From assembly GCA_018401435.1 (NCBI GenBank), contig JAGYJW010000020.1:1-64000 (forward strand): DNA of 64,000 nucleotides, read 5' to 3'. The DNA is from Deltaproteobacteria bacterium. Lineage in GTDB: Bacteria; Myxococcota_A; UBA796; UBA2385. Numbering within the stretch: the first letter of the stretch is position 1; each line of letters starts with the position of its first letter. The notes under the pieces are model-generated. The model worked only from the letters and a program-made list of their open reading frames with translations. It was not told the DNA's origin and ran no database searches. The position numbers were made by a program, and so were the translations under genes. This document shows positions 34,886-44,190 of this stretch, one piece after another.

Positions 34886-35734
34886 CTAGCCGGCTTCGGC
34901 GGTCGGGGCCGCCAACGAGACATTGTCGATCAGCCGGGTGCGCCCATAGCGGGCCGCAGTGAAGGCGCGGGCGGGCCCCGTGACCGCCGTGAGCGGGCGC
35001 AGGTCGGTGGCGTCCCGGATCTCCAGATAGTCGAAACCATCGGAGTCGATCAGGCCGTGACCCAGCGCCAGCAGCGCGCTCACGTCTGTCTCACCCGACG
35101 CACAGGCGGCCTGCATGGCGAAGAGGGCGCGGTGCAGGCTGAGGGCCCGGCGCCGCAGGTCGGGGCTGAGGTAGGCGTTGCGCGACGACAGGGCCAGCCC
35201 GTCGTGATCCCGCACCAGCGGCCCGCCCCTCACATCGATGGGCATGGCGAGATCCCGCACCATGCGCCGAATCACAGCGAGCTGCTGGTAGTCTTTTTCG
35301 CCAAAGACCGCGATATGGGGCTGCACCAGGCCAAAGAGCCGGGCCACCACCGTGGTCACGCCTTGGAAGTGGGTGGGGCGATCCCGCCCGCACAGGCCAT
35401 CGGTCAGCCCGTCCACCCGCACCTGGGTGCTGTGGTCGGCATCGTAGAGCAGCGGCGGCATGAAGAGCAGGTCCACCCCATGGGCCGCGCAGCGGGCCGC
35501 GTCCCCATCGGGGTCGCGGGGGTACTGCGCGAGGTCCTCGGTGGGCCCGAATTGCAGGGGGTTGACGTAGATGGACGCCACCAGCCAGTCGCAGTCCGGC
35601 CGGGCCTGGTCGAAGAGGCTGGCGTGCCCGTCGTGCAAGAAGCCCATGGTGGGCACGAAGCCCACCCGCTGGCCCCGGGCGCGGCGGGCGAGGGCCTCCC
35701 GCTGCACCGCGAGGGGGTCGGTCTCGATGCGCAT
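34886..35734 (-). CDS. panC: Pantothenate synthetase
   Basis: Joins pantoate and beta-alanine using ATP. 282 residues from ATG 35734, with GGAGG upstream. Seen: VGFVPTMGFLHDGHASL (HIGH-like), YVNPLQFGPTEDL, FQGVTTVVARL, VFGEKDYQQL and the KMSKS-like LALSSRNAYLSP. Some longer frames exist, but this start fits the family. It follows panB by 28 bases and is transcribed with it. Confidence 0.96.
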   Translation of the reverse strand: MRIETDPLAVQREALARRARGQRVGFVPTMGFLHDGHASLFDQARPDCDWLVASIYVNPLQFGPTEDLAQYPRDPDGDAARCAAHGVDLLFMPPLLYDADHSTQVRVDGLTDGLCGRDRPTHFQGVTTVVARLFGLVQPHIAVFGEKDYQQLAVIRRMVRDLAMPIDVRGGPLVRDHDGLALSSRNAYLSPDLRRRALSLHRALFAMQAACASGETDVSALLALGHGLIDSDGFDYLEIRDATDLRPLTAVTGPARAFTAARYGRTRLIDNVSLAAPTAEAG

Positions 35735-35762
35735 CAAACCTCCGCCGAAACGCGCTTCGGAA

Positions 35763-36596
35763 TCAGTACAGGCGCGCGACCTTGGCGCTGCGCGTGCGGT
35801 GGAAGCTGTGCTCCTCGGCCGGGAAGCTGCCATCGCGGACGGCCGCAACATAGGCCTCGAAGGCTGATTTTGCAGGAGCTTCCAGCTCGGCGAAGCGCCG
35901 CACGAAGCGCGGGGCAAAGTCGCTGTTGAGGCCCAGCAGGTCGTTGCAGACCAGGACCTGCCCGTCGCAGCCCACCCCGGCGCCGATGCCGATGGTGGGC
36001 ACTTCGAGGCGGGCGGTGACCTCGGCGGCAAGCTCGGCGGGCACCATCTCCAGCACCACGCAGAAGGCGCCGGCCGCCTGTACGGCTTCGGCGTCGCGGA
36101 TGAGCTGGGCGGCGTCGGCCTCGGACCGGCCTTGCACCCGCCAGCCGCCCAGGGCGTGCACCGATTGCGGGGTGAGGCCCACATGGCCCACCACCGGGAT
36201 GCCAGCGCGGGTGATGGCCTCGATGGCCGGGGCGCTGCGTTCACCGCCTTCGAGCTTGACCGACTGGCAGCCGGTCTCTTTCACCAGGCGCCCGGAGCTT
36301 TCGAGGGCCTGGGCGGGGCTCACCTGGTAGGTCATGAAGGGGAGATCGACGACGAGGTGCGCATTCTGCAGGCCGCGCGCCACGCAGCGGCCGTGGTAGA
36401 CCATGTCGTCCAGGGTGACGGCCAGGGTGTCGGGCTGGCCTTGAATGACCATTCCGACGCTGTCGCCCACCAGCACCATATCGACCCCCGCCGCGTCGGC
36501 GATTCGGGCCATGGTGTAGTCGTAGGCGGTGACCATCGCGATCTTCTGGCTGCCGGCCTTCATCTTGAGAAGGTCCAGGACCGTCTTTCGCGCCAT
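35763..36596 (-). CDS. panB: 3-methyl-2-oxobutanoate hydroxymethyltransferase
   Basis: Makes ketopantoate from alpha-ketoisovalerate and methylene-THF, upstream step to panC. 277 residues with VTAYDYTMARIAD, metal-binding LVGDSVGMV, DLPFMTYQVSP, KLEGG and HVGLTPQSV, GIGAGVGCDGQVLV; the C-terminal region is about normal length. ATG 36596. First gene of panB-panC-membrane protein. Confidence 0.96.
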   Translation of the reverse strand: MARKTVLDLLKMKAGSQKIAMVTAYDYTMARIADAAGVDMVLVGDSVGMVIQGQPDTLAVTLDDMVYHGRCVARGLQNAHLVVDLPFMTYQVSPAQALESSGRLVKETGCQSVKLEGGERSAPAIEAITRAGIPVVGHVGLTPQSVHALGGWRVQGRSEADAAQLIRDAEAVQAAGAFCVVLEMVPAELAAEVTARLEVPTIGIGAGVGCDGQVLVCNDLLGLNSDFAPRFVRRFAELEAPAKSAFEAYVAAVRDGSFPAEEHSFHRTRSAKVARLY

Positions 36597-37536
36597 GGGT
36601 GGATGTCCTCGGGTTGGGGTGCGGGGCGCCAGAGACGCCCGCTTGCCTTCGCCTGCCGGCCGCCAGGGTGGCGGTCCAGTGGACCCGGCCCCAGGTGGCT
36701 ATCCTGTTGGGCGGGGCCTGCCTGCGTTGACGACGGGCGTCGGGGCCGGCATGATGGCGGCATGGCTTCCGGACCCTACCGGCTTCGCATCGGCGACGAC
36801 GTCGCCATCACGGTGCTCGGCAATTCGCCTTGATTGACGTGCGGGTGTGGTGGATGGCGCGACCCCCTGGTGCGCCCCCAGGTTCGGCGCGTTGGCTGCC
36901 CCTGCGGCTTGGTGCCCGAGCTGGCCGCCCGCCCGCCCGCCGATCCCCTGGTCCGCCTGGGAGGATGCCGACGAGGACTCCATGAAGGAGGCCCTGGCCG
37001 ATGTGCGCGCCGGGACCGACGAGGATGAGGCGGTGGACGACGAAGCCACCGACCCCGGCCAGGTGCTGCTGCCTCAATGCGGCGGGCCGGAGCCCGCCGA
37101 GAGCTGTCGGCCGCCCACAATCCGCCCCCCGACGAGCCCCGGCGCCCGAGCCCGACCCGCCCGGCGCCCGACCTGCCCAGGCCCACGCCTTGACCCCGAC
37201 GACGTGGGCCGAGGCCGAGGCCCCGCTGCGCCCGGCTGCTGGGGGCCGGGGCCAGGTGGATCGTCTTTCCCGGCGGCGGAGCAGCCCCGGGTGGCCGGTG
37301 CCGCCCTGGACCCCTACGCTGAGCCCTCCTTGCCCGCCGGGGGCGGCGGACGGCCCGTCCCCACCTTGCAGCCCGCGCCGCCTAAGAGGCGCCCCGGCGG
37401 CCCCAGTGGTGGCGGGTGGGCCTGATCGCTGGCTGGCTTGTTGACGGCGTGGTCGCGGGCCCACTGCCAGCGGTCTTCACGGTTTCCGGTCGCCCCGGGG
37501 CCCCAGGACCGGCGCCGCGCCCGCCGCCGCCGCCCG
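36597..37536 (+). other. Stretch without an intact gene; fragments of coding character
   Basis: No intact gene is seen. Short frames have protein-like pieces that change frame: 36762-36833 encodes GPYRLRIGDDVAITVLG, reminiscent of the first strand of polysaccharide-export (Wza) domains; 36950-37100 has an acidic run (EDADEDSMKEALADV); 37190-37240 has TPTTWAEAEAPLRPA. This could be a decayed or mis-sequenced gene leading into the intact frame at 37537. None is strong alone. Confidence 0.3.
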
Positions 37537-38043
37537 ATGCTTGTCGCGCCCGACGCTCCGGCCGATGCCCCCGCCGTTCTCGCCCTGGGAGGGACCGACG
37601 CGCCCCAGCAGGGGGCGGACGCCTACCTGGACATGGACAACGAGATCCGCGGCCAGTGGCTGGAGCGGCCTCGGGACATCGGCGGCGCCAGCGGCCTGGA
37701 AGAGGCCCTGCTGGTGGAGCTGCCCTGTATGTGCGCAAAGCTCAAGGTGCGCGCGCCGGTCACCCGCTGGGGGGGGCACAAGGGCCAGGAGCCGCAGGCC
37801 GCCGACTTCCTCATCCGGTACAGCCCCCGCCCCGGCGAGCTGGACCGCGAGCTGGCCGCCATCGCCCTGGTGGTGGGCCGCTACCTGTCCATCTACCGGT
37901 TGGACAGCGAGCGCCTGACCGTCGAGCTGGAGGGGCCCGATGGCGTGCTGAGGCGGGTCAAGATGCCCCCCAAGGAGGCCCTGCGGCTCTATGAGCAGCA
38001 GGTGAGCCTGGTGGACTTCCTCACCCAGCTCGCGGGCGGCTGA
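37537..38043 (+). CDS. Hypothetical protein
   Basis: 168 residues from ATG 37537. The first ~30 residues are Ala/Pro-rich; the remainder looks folded, with LEEALLVELPCMCAKLKVRAP, a beta-rich centre and helices ELDRELAAIALVVGRYL and ALRLYEQQVSLVDFLTQL. Codon use (G/C at third positions) supports translation. No motif recognised. It may be the C-terminal part of a larger broken gene beginning near 36762, and converges with fni. Confidence 0.5.
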   Translation: MLVAPDAPADAPAVLALGGTDAPQQGADAYLDMDNEIRGQWLERPRDIGGASGLEEALLVELPCMCAKLKVRAPVTRWGGHKGQEPQAADFLIRYSPRPGELDRELAAIALVVGRYLSIYRLDSERLTVELEGPDGVLRRVKMPPKEALRLYEQQVSLVDFLTQLAGG

Positions 38044-38053
38044 AGCCGGGCGC

Positions 38054-39145
38054 TCAGCCCATCTTGCGGGCGGCCACGGGGCTTCCGGCGGGCAACCAGC
38101 GGGCCAGGCGCGGCCCCACCACCAGGGGCCCTTCGGCGAGGTCCGCGGGCCGGGCCGAGCCCGTGAGCAGGCAAGCCACGCGGATCTCGGCGATGACCCG
38201 GCGGCCGAAGCGCAAGGCCCCGTCCCGGCCACCCCGGGACCAGGCCTGCAAGAAGGGGCGGGCGATGCCACCGCAGCGGGCGCCCAGGGACAGGGCCTTG
38301 GCCACCATCAGCCCGTCGCTCACGCCGCCGGTGGCGCAGATGCCCAGACCCAGGCCCGAGAGCTGGGCGACCGAGGCCGCCGTGGGCACGCCCCAGTCGC
38401 GGAAGGTCGCGCCAATCTCGCGGTCTTCGTCGGCGGCGCGGGCCATCTCGACCGCCACCCAGCTGGTGCCGCCAGCCCCGCTGGTGTCCACCCACTGCAC
38501 CCCCAGGCGCACCAGGCGCTCGCCCACCGACCGCGACAGGCCGCAGCCGGTCTCTTTGACGATGATGGGCACGCCAAGCTCATTCACGAGGCGATCGATG
38601 GTGGCGATCCCGCCGCGGAAGTCGTCGTCGCCCTCGGGCTGCACGACCTCCATGGCCGGGTTGAGGTGCACGCAGAGGGCGTCGGCGCCGCTGTGTTGCA
38701 CCAGGGCCCGCAGGCTCTCGGTGGAGGAGGCGGCCGCCTGCACGATGCCGATATTGCCCAGCACCAGCGCATTGGGCGCGAGGTCGCGCACCTTGTAGCC
38801 ATCCTCGATGCCCTGGGTGAGCAGCGGGCGCTGGCTGCCAAAGGCGAAGCCGATGCCCAGCGTCTCGGCCACCCAGGCCAGGTCGCGGTTGATGGCGTTG
38901 GCCCGGTCCACCCCGCCGGTCATGGCGGCGATGATCAGCGGCGCCGCCAGCTCTTTGCCGGCGAAGCGCGTGCGCAGATCCACCTCGGCCACCGCCAGCT
39001 CGGGCAAGGCGTCGTGAACGAGGTCCAGATCGTCGAAGAGGTTGGTCTTGGCCAGGAAGGCCACATCCCCGTCGGTGCACAGGTCGAGGTGGTCGGCCTT
39101 GCGGCCAGAGATTGCGGCGGGGGCGTCGTGGGTGGCGTCAGGCAT
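38054..39145 (-). CDS. fni: Type 2 isopentenyl-diphosphate isomerase (FMN-dependent)
   Basis: Interconverts IPP and DMAPP. 363 residues from ATG 39145. Seen: RKADHLDLC, IIAAMTGGVDRANAINRDLA, FGSQRPLL, HLNPAMEVVQPEGD, KETGCGLSR, DTSGAGGTSW and the FMN phosphate loop ATGGVSDG. Type 2 enzymes commonly accompany bacterial mevalonate operons. Its start overlaps the end of phosphomevalonate kinase by 8 bases, last gene of the operon. Confidence 0.95.
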   Translation of the reverse strand: MPDATHDAPAAISGRKADHLDLCTDGDVAFLAKTNLFDDLDLVHDALPELAVAEVDLRTRFAGKELAAPLIIAAMTGGVDRANAINRDLAWVAETLGIGFAFGSQRPLLTQGIEDGYKVRDLAPNALVLGNIGIVQAAASSTESLRALVQHSGADALCVHLNPAMEVVQPEGDDDFRGGIATIDRLVNELGVPIIVKETGCGLSRSVGERLVRLGVQWVDTSGAGGTSWVAVEMARAADEDREIGATFRDWGVPTAASVAQLSGLGLGICATGGVSDGLMVAKALSLGARCGGIARPFLQAWSRGGRDGALRFGRRVIAEIRVACLLTGSARPADLAEGPLVVGPRLARWLPAGSPVAARKMG

Positions 39146-40001
39146 GGTCGCCGTTATCCCGCCGGGCGCCGGGCGCGACCCGCACGGAGATCCCGGGCAG
39201 CCCTTCCGACTGACAGGCCAGGATGAAGGCGCGTTCTGCGTCGGGGTCGGGCAGCAGGGCGATGGCGCAGTCGCCCCCGCCGGCCCCCGATGCCTTGGCG
39301 GCCCCCCCGTGGTCGCGGGCCAGGGCGCGGATGCGGTCCAAGGCTGGCGTGCGGTAGGGCAGGCCGGCCTCGGCGGCCATGGCCTCCAGCCGGTCGCCCG
39401 CGGCGGCCAGGGCGGCCACGGGCGCGTCTGCATAGGCCGCCACCAGGGCGTCGGAGTCGGCGACAAAGGCGGCCCGCCCTGCCCAGGCCCGGTAGATCTC
39501 CACCCGGGGCCCCGTTCGTGCCGATGCGCCGGAGTAGATCACCGTGGGCGGCGCAGGCGGCGGCAGCGGGGTGCTTGTCCCACCGTGAATATGCAGCAGG
39601 CCGCCACTCACGGCGGATGCGACATCCACGCCGGATCCACTGCCTTGGACCCGGCGGTGGATGGCGAAGGCGTCGGTGGCCGGGCGGCCGGCGGCCACAC
39701 AGGCGGCGACGCAGGCGGCGGCAGATCCGCCGAAACCCGGCTTTCCAGGCAGGCTCACGGGGTTCCAGTCCGAGAAGACGAAGCGCCCGGTCTGCCCCTC
39801 CAGCGCCGGGCGCACGAAGCGGTCGTCGCCGTCGGGGGTGTCGATCTGCAGGGGGCCTCGCCCGGACCACACCGCGCAGCGCACGCCACGATCGATGGCC
39901 AATACCAGGGCCTGCCCGCCATCCAGCACCGCGTATTCGCCCATCAGGACGAGCTTGCCGGGGGCATGCACCAGAAAGGTGGGGGGAGGGGAGGCCGCCA
40001 T
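39138..40001 (-). CDS. mvaK2: GHMP kinase, probable phosphomevalonate kinase
   Basis: 287 residues with GHMP motifs: N-terminal APGKLVLMGEYAVLDGG, glycine-rich FGGSAAACVAACVA, and C-terminal KASGAGGGDCAIAL. The operon already contains mevalonate kinase and the decarboxylase, so this one is assigned as phosphomevalonate kinase by elimination; KLVLMGEYAVL also agrees with that subfamily. Coupled to fni by overlap, 40 bases after the PilZ gene. Confidence 0.85.
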   Translation of the reverse strand: MAASPPPTFLVHAPGKLVLMGEYAVLDGGQALVLAIDRGVRCAVWSGRGPLQIDTPDGDDRFVRPALEGQTGRFVFSDWNPVSLPGKPGFGGSAAACVAACVAAGRPATDAFAIHRRVQGSGSGVDVASAVSGGLLHIHGGTSTPLPPPAPPTVIYSGASARTGPRVEIYRAWAGRAAFVADSDALVAAYADAPVAALAAAGDRLEAMAAEAGLPYRTPALDRIRALARDHGGAAKASGAGGGDCAIALLPDPDAERAFILACQSEGLPGISVRVAPGARRDNGDHA

Positions 40002-40041
40002 GGGCGGGGCCTATCGCGGGATCCGGCGCCGGTCCCCCCGC

Positions 40042-40848
40042 TCAGCCCGACGCGCGCACCGGCGGCTGCCGCCCCGGAAAGGCGACGTCACGGGGGTCGC
40101 CGGGCAGGGGGTCCAGCTGGCGATCGGCGATCCAGCGCTGGATGGGCAGCGAGTTGTCGGGGCGGCGTCGGGCCACCCTGTCGAACTCAACTCCCACCAC
40201 CAGGTGGTTGTAGGGCTCAATGCGCTTGGCGCTGTACACGGTCTCCTGCCGGCAGAAGCGCACCGTGACCGGCAAGTTCAGTTGGGCATGGACCTCGTGC
40301 AGGTCGAAGCGGCATTGATATCGCTGGCCCTCTCTCAGGCTGAGCGCGTCGGCCATGGGCAGGGTCAGCCCCAGGCCGGTCACCGACAGGTCGCGCAGAA
40401 CGCCCTGAATGGCGCTCTCGCGGGGCTCCTCACCCAGTGCCACCAGCACCGGGCGCCGGGGGTGGGGCGCCATGCGCTGGGCCCCCCGCCGGTTGAAGAT
40501 GCGCAGCAACGTGGCGTCGAGGTCGGGATCGGAGGTGTCCTCGGGACGGAAGGCGACGCCCAGCAGCAGGCCGCCGCGGGTGGGGCGGGTGTGCAGGATC
40601 CGCGTCACCAGCACCAGGGGTTCGGGCAGGCTGGGCGTGATGATCCGGAGCTGGCAGTGCCCCGTCTCGCTGAGCGTGGCGATCAGCTCCGCCCAGCGCG
40701 GATCCGTGACCCCGGGCAGCAGCAGGGCGGCACCCGCGATGCTGATGTCCAGGACGCGGCTCTGCAGCCGCTGCGGCCCCGCGAGCAGCTCCGAGATCAC
40801 GTGCTCAAGGTCGGATTCGGTGACCCGGTAATGCCGACGCTGATCCAT
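40042..40848 (-). CDS. PilZ-domain protein inside the mevalonate operon
   Basis: 268 residues from ATG 40848, preceded by GGGAGGT at 8 bases. Possibly two PilZ-like barrels: an N-terminal one opening RRHYRV with VLDISIAGAALLLP and LLLGVAF, and a C-terminal one with VLRDLSVTGLGLTLPM and LVVGVEFDRV. The D/N-x-S-x-x-G motif is present in both, but the RxxxR motif is clear only in the first. It is predicted to sense c-di-GMP. Its position between mvaD and phosphomevalonate kinase, same strand, is unusual. Confidence 0.8.
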   Translation of the reverse strand: MDQRRHYRVTESDLEHVISELLAGPQRLQSRVLDISIAGAALLLPGVTDPRWAELIATLSETGHCQLRIITPSLPEPLVLVTRILHTRPTRGGLLLGVAFRPEDTSDPDLDATLLRIFNRRGAQRMAPHPRRPVLVALGEEPRESAIQGVLRDLSVTGLGLTLPMADALSLREGQRYQCRFDLHEVHAQLNLPVTVRFCRQETVYSAKRIEPYNHLVVGVEFDRVARRRPDNSLPIQRWIADRQLDPLPGDPRDVAFPGRQPPVRASG

Positions 40849-40908
40849 CAACGGCGACCTCCCTGGATGCGCCTGACCCCTCCATCAACGGATCGGCTGG
40901 CGCAGACT

Positions 40909-41901
40909 TTAGGGGGAGGGGTGCTCGGGATCTTCGGGCAACAGCACGGCGTCTCCGCCAACGCCCAGCACCTCCACCCGGTTCACCGCCCCGGCCATGG
41001 CCCGGGCCACCGCCGGCGCGTCGGCCCGCTCGCAGAAGACCTTCACATTGGGGCCGGCGTCCATGGTGTACCAGGCGCCAATGCCCTGGCGGCGCAGCTC
41101 TTCGACCACCTGCACCGTGCTCAGGGTCGCCGGCTGCCAGTAGCGGATGCTGGGTTCGGTGGTGAGCATGGTGGCGTGCATCTTGAGGGTGGACCACTCC
41201 ATGACCCGCCCCAGGCGCTCCAGATCCCGGGCGATCACCGCGCGGCGCGCCTCGGCGAGGTCGGCTGGCGCCGTCTCCACCCAGGCCGGGTAGAAGGGAC
41301 AGCTGCGGGCGGTGGCCAGCATGCCGCCACGGCTGTCCACGGGCTTCTCGCCCTCGTTGACCATGGCGACCACCACCGCGATGTCCCAGTGGTCGGCCGG
41401 TGCGACCTGCAGGCCGTGGCTGTCGTGGCCGTCGTCGGCCTCGCCCATGCGCCACTCCACCCAGCCGCCCCAGAGGCTGCGGCAGGCCGACCCGCTGCCC
41501 TGGCGGGCGATGGCGCTGAGCTGGTTGCGGTTGAACTGGGTGCCCGCGGCGCCGTCGGCGGCCAGGGCCAAGGCGGCAAAGGCCGAGGCCGACGAGGCCA
41601 GGCCTGCTGCGGTGGGGAAGTTGTTGGCGGTCTGCACCCTGCAGCGGGGACGCTGAGGGTCGATGAGGTCCAACAGTGCAGAGACGCGCGCAGCGGCCTT
41701 GGGGCTGCCCGCCTTGCCGTTGATCTCGACCGAGTCGGCGGCCGCGTCGATGCCCCACTCGACGGTGGTGCGGGTGCAGAAGCGCTCCAGGGCCACCGAC
41801 AAGCTGGGCACCGCCGGCAGGTTGAGCGCGGCGTCGCGCTTGCCCCAGTACTTGACCACGGCGATGTTGGGATGGGCTTGGGCGGTGGCGCGGCGCTTCA
41901 T
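40909..41901 (-). CDS. mvaD: Diphosphomevalonate decarboxylase
   Basis: ATP-dependent decarboxylation of mevalonate diphosphate to IPP. 330 residues, with the signature NIAVVKYWGKRD near the start, NFPTAAGLASSASAFAALA (phosphate loop), GSGSACRSLWGG and the C-terminal TMDAGPNVKV, all characteristic of MvaD rather than other GHMP enzymes. ATG 41901 at the expected position. 34 bases after mevalonate kinase; the PilZ gene follows after 60 bases. Confidence 0.96.
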   Translation of the reverse strand: MKRRATAQAHPNIAVVKYWGKRDAALNLPAVPSLSVALERFCTRTTVEWGIDAAADSVEINGKAGSPKAAARVSALLDLIDPQRPRCRVQTANNFPTAAGLASSASAFAALALAADGAAGTQFNRNQLSAIARQGSGSACRSLWGGWVEWRMGEADDGHDSHGLQVAPADHWDIAVVVAMVNEGEKPVDSRGGMLATARSCPFYPAWVETAPADLAEARRAVIARDLERLGRVMEWSTLKMHATMLTTEPSIRYWQPATLSTVQVVEELRRQGIGAWYTMDAGPNVKVFCERADAPAVARAMAGAVNRVEVLGVGGDAVLLPEDPEHPSP

Positions 41902-41935
41902 GGGCTCCCCGGTGGTGGGCTCTGGCTATCGCGGG

Positions 41936-42808
41936 TCAGCCGCCCACGGTGACCGAGAATGCGGGCACCCCGGCCTTTCCTGCGGCACGCAGCAGCAGCT
42001 CGGGATCATCGACCAGGGCGATCACCACGCCGCCACCGCCGGCCCCGGCCAGCTTGGCCCCGTGGGCGCCCGCGTCCAGGGCGAAGCGGGCGAGCCGATC
42101 GAGGTTGACCGTGCTCACGCCCAACCGGCCCAGCAGCGCGTGGTTCTCGGTCATCATGTGGCCCAGGACCTCGGGTGGGGCCGACATCTCCAGGGCCTCG
42201 ATGAAGCGCTCGGCCAAAGCGCCAATTTCGGCGATGACGGGCTGCAGCACCAGGCGCTGATCCCGCACCCGCTGCACCAGCAGCCGGGTGTCGCCCGCCA
42301 GTCCCGAGTCCAGCACCACCAGCTCCAACGAGGGCACTGTCAGGGGCTCGATCTCGGGGCCATCGGGCAGGTTGCGGTAGCGCACCGCGCCTTCGATGGC
42401 GGCCACGGCATGGTCAATGCCCGAGGGGTTGCCATGGAAGACGCGTTCGACCTTGAAGCCGGCCTCGTGAAGCTGCTGGAAGTCGGGCTCTTGCCCTTGC
42501 AGCGTGAACCAGGCGCGGGCCAGGGCGATGGCCAGGGCGGCAGAGGAGCCCATGCCCCGTCCCACGGGCAGGCTGCTCTCGATGTGCACGCCCACGCCTT
42601 CGGGGGGCAGCAGGGCCAGCATGGCCTCGTGCAAGCGGGCATCGTGCAGAATCGCCCGTTCGACCCGCGTGGGGCCTGGGCGGCGGCGGAGCTGTACGGT
42701 GGTGCCCCGGTTGACCGCCACGGCCACGGCGGGGTGGCCATAGACCACCGCGTGCTCCCCTGCGAGGATCAGCTTGCCCGGGGCCGTGCCGGTGGCCTGG
42801 TCTCTCAT
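41936..42808 (-). CDS. mvk: Mevalonate kinase
   Basis: 290 residues from ATG 42808, which overlaps the mvaA stop by four bases. GHMP motifs: APGKLILAGEHAVVYGHPA, the ATP-binding PVGRGMGSSAALAIA, NPSGIDHAVAA (with the catalytic Asp) and KLAGAGGGGVVIAL. EHAVVYG and the order next to HMG-CoA reductase support mevalonate as the substrate. Confidence 0.94.
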   Translation of the reverse strand: MRDQATGTAPGKLILAGEHAVVYGHPAVAVAVNRGTTVQLRRRPGPTRVERAILHDARLHEAMLALLPPEGVGVHIESSLPVGRGMGSSAALAIALARAWFTLQGQEPDFQQLHEAGFKVERVFHGNPSGIDHAVAAIEGAVRYRNLPDGPEIEPLTVPSLELVVLDSGLAGDTRLLVQRVRDQRLVLQPVIAEIGALAERFIEALEMSAPPEVLGHMMTENHALLGRLGVSTVNLDRLARFALDAGAHGAKLAGAGGGGVVIALVDDPELLLRAAGKAGVPAFSVTVGG

Positions 42809-44124
42809 GGGCGGCCCGGCTCGCGCAGCTCGCGCAGCTCTCGGCGGGCGCGCTCCACCGACCAGTCCTGGGCCGTACACAGGCGTTGCACCACCTGGTG
42901 CACCTCGGCCTGCACGGCGCCGGCCTGCACGGCCACGTTGCGGGCGTGCATGCGCATATGGCCGCGCTGGATGCCCTCGGTGGCCAGGGCCCGCAATGCG
43001 CCGAGGTTCTGGGCCAGGCCGACCGCGGCCATGATGCCGCCGAGCTCGCGCGCCCGGGGGCGGCCCAGGATGCGGTGGGCGGCGGCCACGGTGGGGTGGT
43101 TCTTGATGGGGCCCCCCACCACGCCAATCTGCATGGGCAGCTCCAAGCTGCCCACCAGGTAGCCTTCGGCGTCGATCTTCCAGGTGGAGAGCGATCGGTA
43201 CTGGCCATCCCGCGCGGCCCAGGCGTGGGCGCCGGCTTCGATCGCCCGCCAGTCGTTGCCCGTGGCCAGGGCCACGGCGTCCACCCCGTTCATGATGCCC
43301 TTGTTGTGGGTGGCGGCCCGCCAGGGGTCGGCCCAGGCGAAGCGGTAGCTGCGGGCGATGCCGGCCACGACCTCGACCCCCGCTGCGTCGGGCTGGTCGA
43401 AGAGGGCGGGGGCCAGGCGGCAGGCGGCCCGGGCCAGGCGCCGCGACGCGAGGTTGGACAGGATGCGCAGTTCTACCCGGCCGCCGGTGATGCCTTCGAC
43501 CTCGGGGGCCAGGCGCTCGGCCACCGTGTTGACCATATTGGCGCCCATGGCGTCCACACAGTCCAGGTAGAAGTGCAGCACCAGCATGGTCTCGGGCTGT
43601 TCGCCGGGCTCGTCATAGAGCACCTGCCGCACCTTCATGCCGCGAATGCCCCCACCGCGCGCCCGCAGCCGGGGGTGGATGTGGTCGGCCAGGCTGCTCA
43701 GCTCGGGCAAGGCTGCGGTCAGAGCGGCTGCTGCGGCGTCGATGTCGTCCAGCTCCACCACCTGGACCTGGCCGATCATGACGGAGGGGTCGGCGCTGGC
43801 GGTGAAGCCCCCGCCCAGGCGCACCAGGCGGGCCATATTGCTGACCGCCGCCACCACGCTGGGTTCTTCGACCGCCATGGGAACGAGCACGTCGCGCCCA
43901 TTCACGAGCAGGTTGACCCCAATGCCCAGGGGCAGCTGCAAGGTGCCGATGACGTTTTCGACCATCTGGTCGGCGGTCTGCAAGGGCAGGGCGCCGGCTT
44001 CCAGCGAGGCGAGGTCGGCGGCCTGCATGCCGCCCATATCCACCAGGGCCTGCCGGCGGGCGGCGGGGCTCAGCTTGTAGAAGCCTGGAATGCGGCTGCT
44101 GGGCGGTGGGTCTGCGGGAGGCAT
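42805..44124 (-). CDS. mvaA: HMG-CoA reductase, class II
   Basis: 439 residues converting HMG-CoA to mevalonate. Class II features: ENVIGTLQLPLGIG, NGRDVLVPMAVEEPSVVAA, catalytic DAMGANMVNTVAE, and HNKGIMNG. The N-terminus SRIPGFYKLSPAARR agrees with the P. mevalonii-type enzymes, and no membrane anchor is present. First gene of the operon mvaA-mvk-mvaD-pilZ-mvaK2-fni; HMG-CoA synthase is not in the window. Confidence 0.96.
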   Translation of the reverse strand: MPPADPPPSSRIPGFYKLSPAARRQALVDMGGMQAADLASLEAGALPLQTADQMVENVIGTLQLPLGIGVNLLVNGRDVLVPMAVEEPSVVAAVSNMARLVRLGGGFTASADPSVMIGQVQVVELDDIDAAAAALTAALPELSSLADHIHPRLRARGGGIRGMKVRQVLYDEPGEQPETMLVLHFYLDCVDAMGANMVNTVAERLAPEVEGITGGRVELRILSNLASRRLARAACRLAPALFDQPDAAGVEVVAGIARSYRFAWADPWRAATHNKGIMNGVDAVALATGNDWRAIEAGAHAWAARDGQYRSLSTWKIDAEGYLVGSLELPMQIGVVGGPIKNHPTVAAAHRILGRPRARELGGIMAAVGLAQNLGALRALATEGIQRGHMRMHARNVAVQAGAVQAEVHQVVQRLCTAQDWSVERARRELRELREPGRP

Positions 44125-44190
44125 GGGGCGGGTCTAATCCGGCGGAGGTGCCACAGGTAGCGCGCCCCGGGCATGGCGCGCGCGCTCGTC

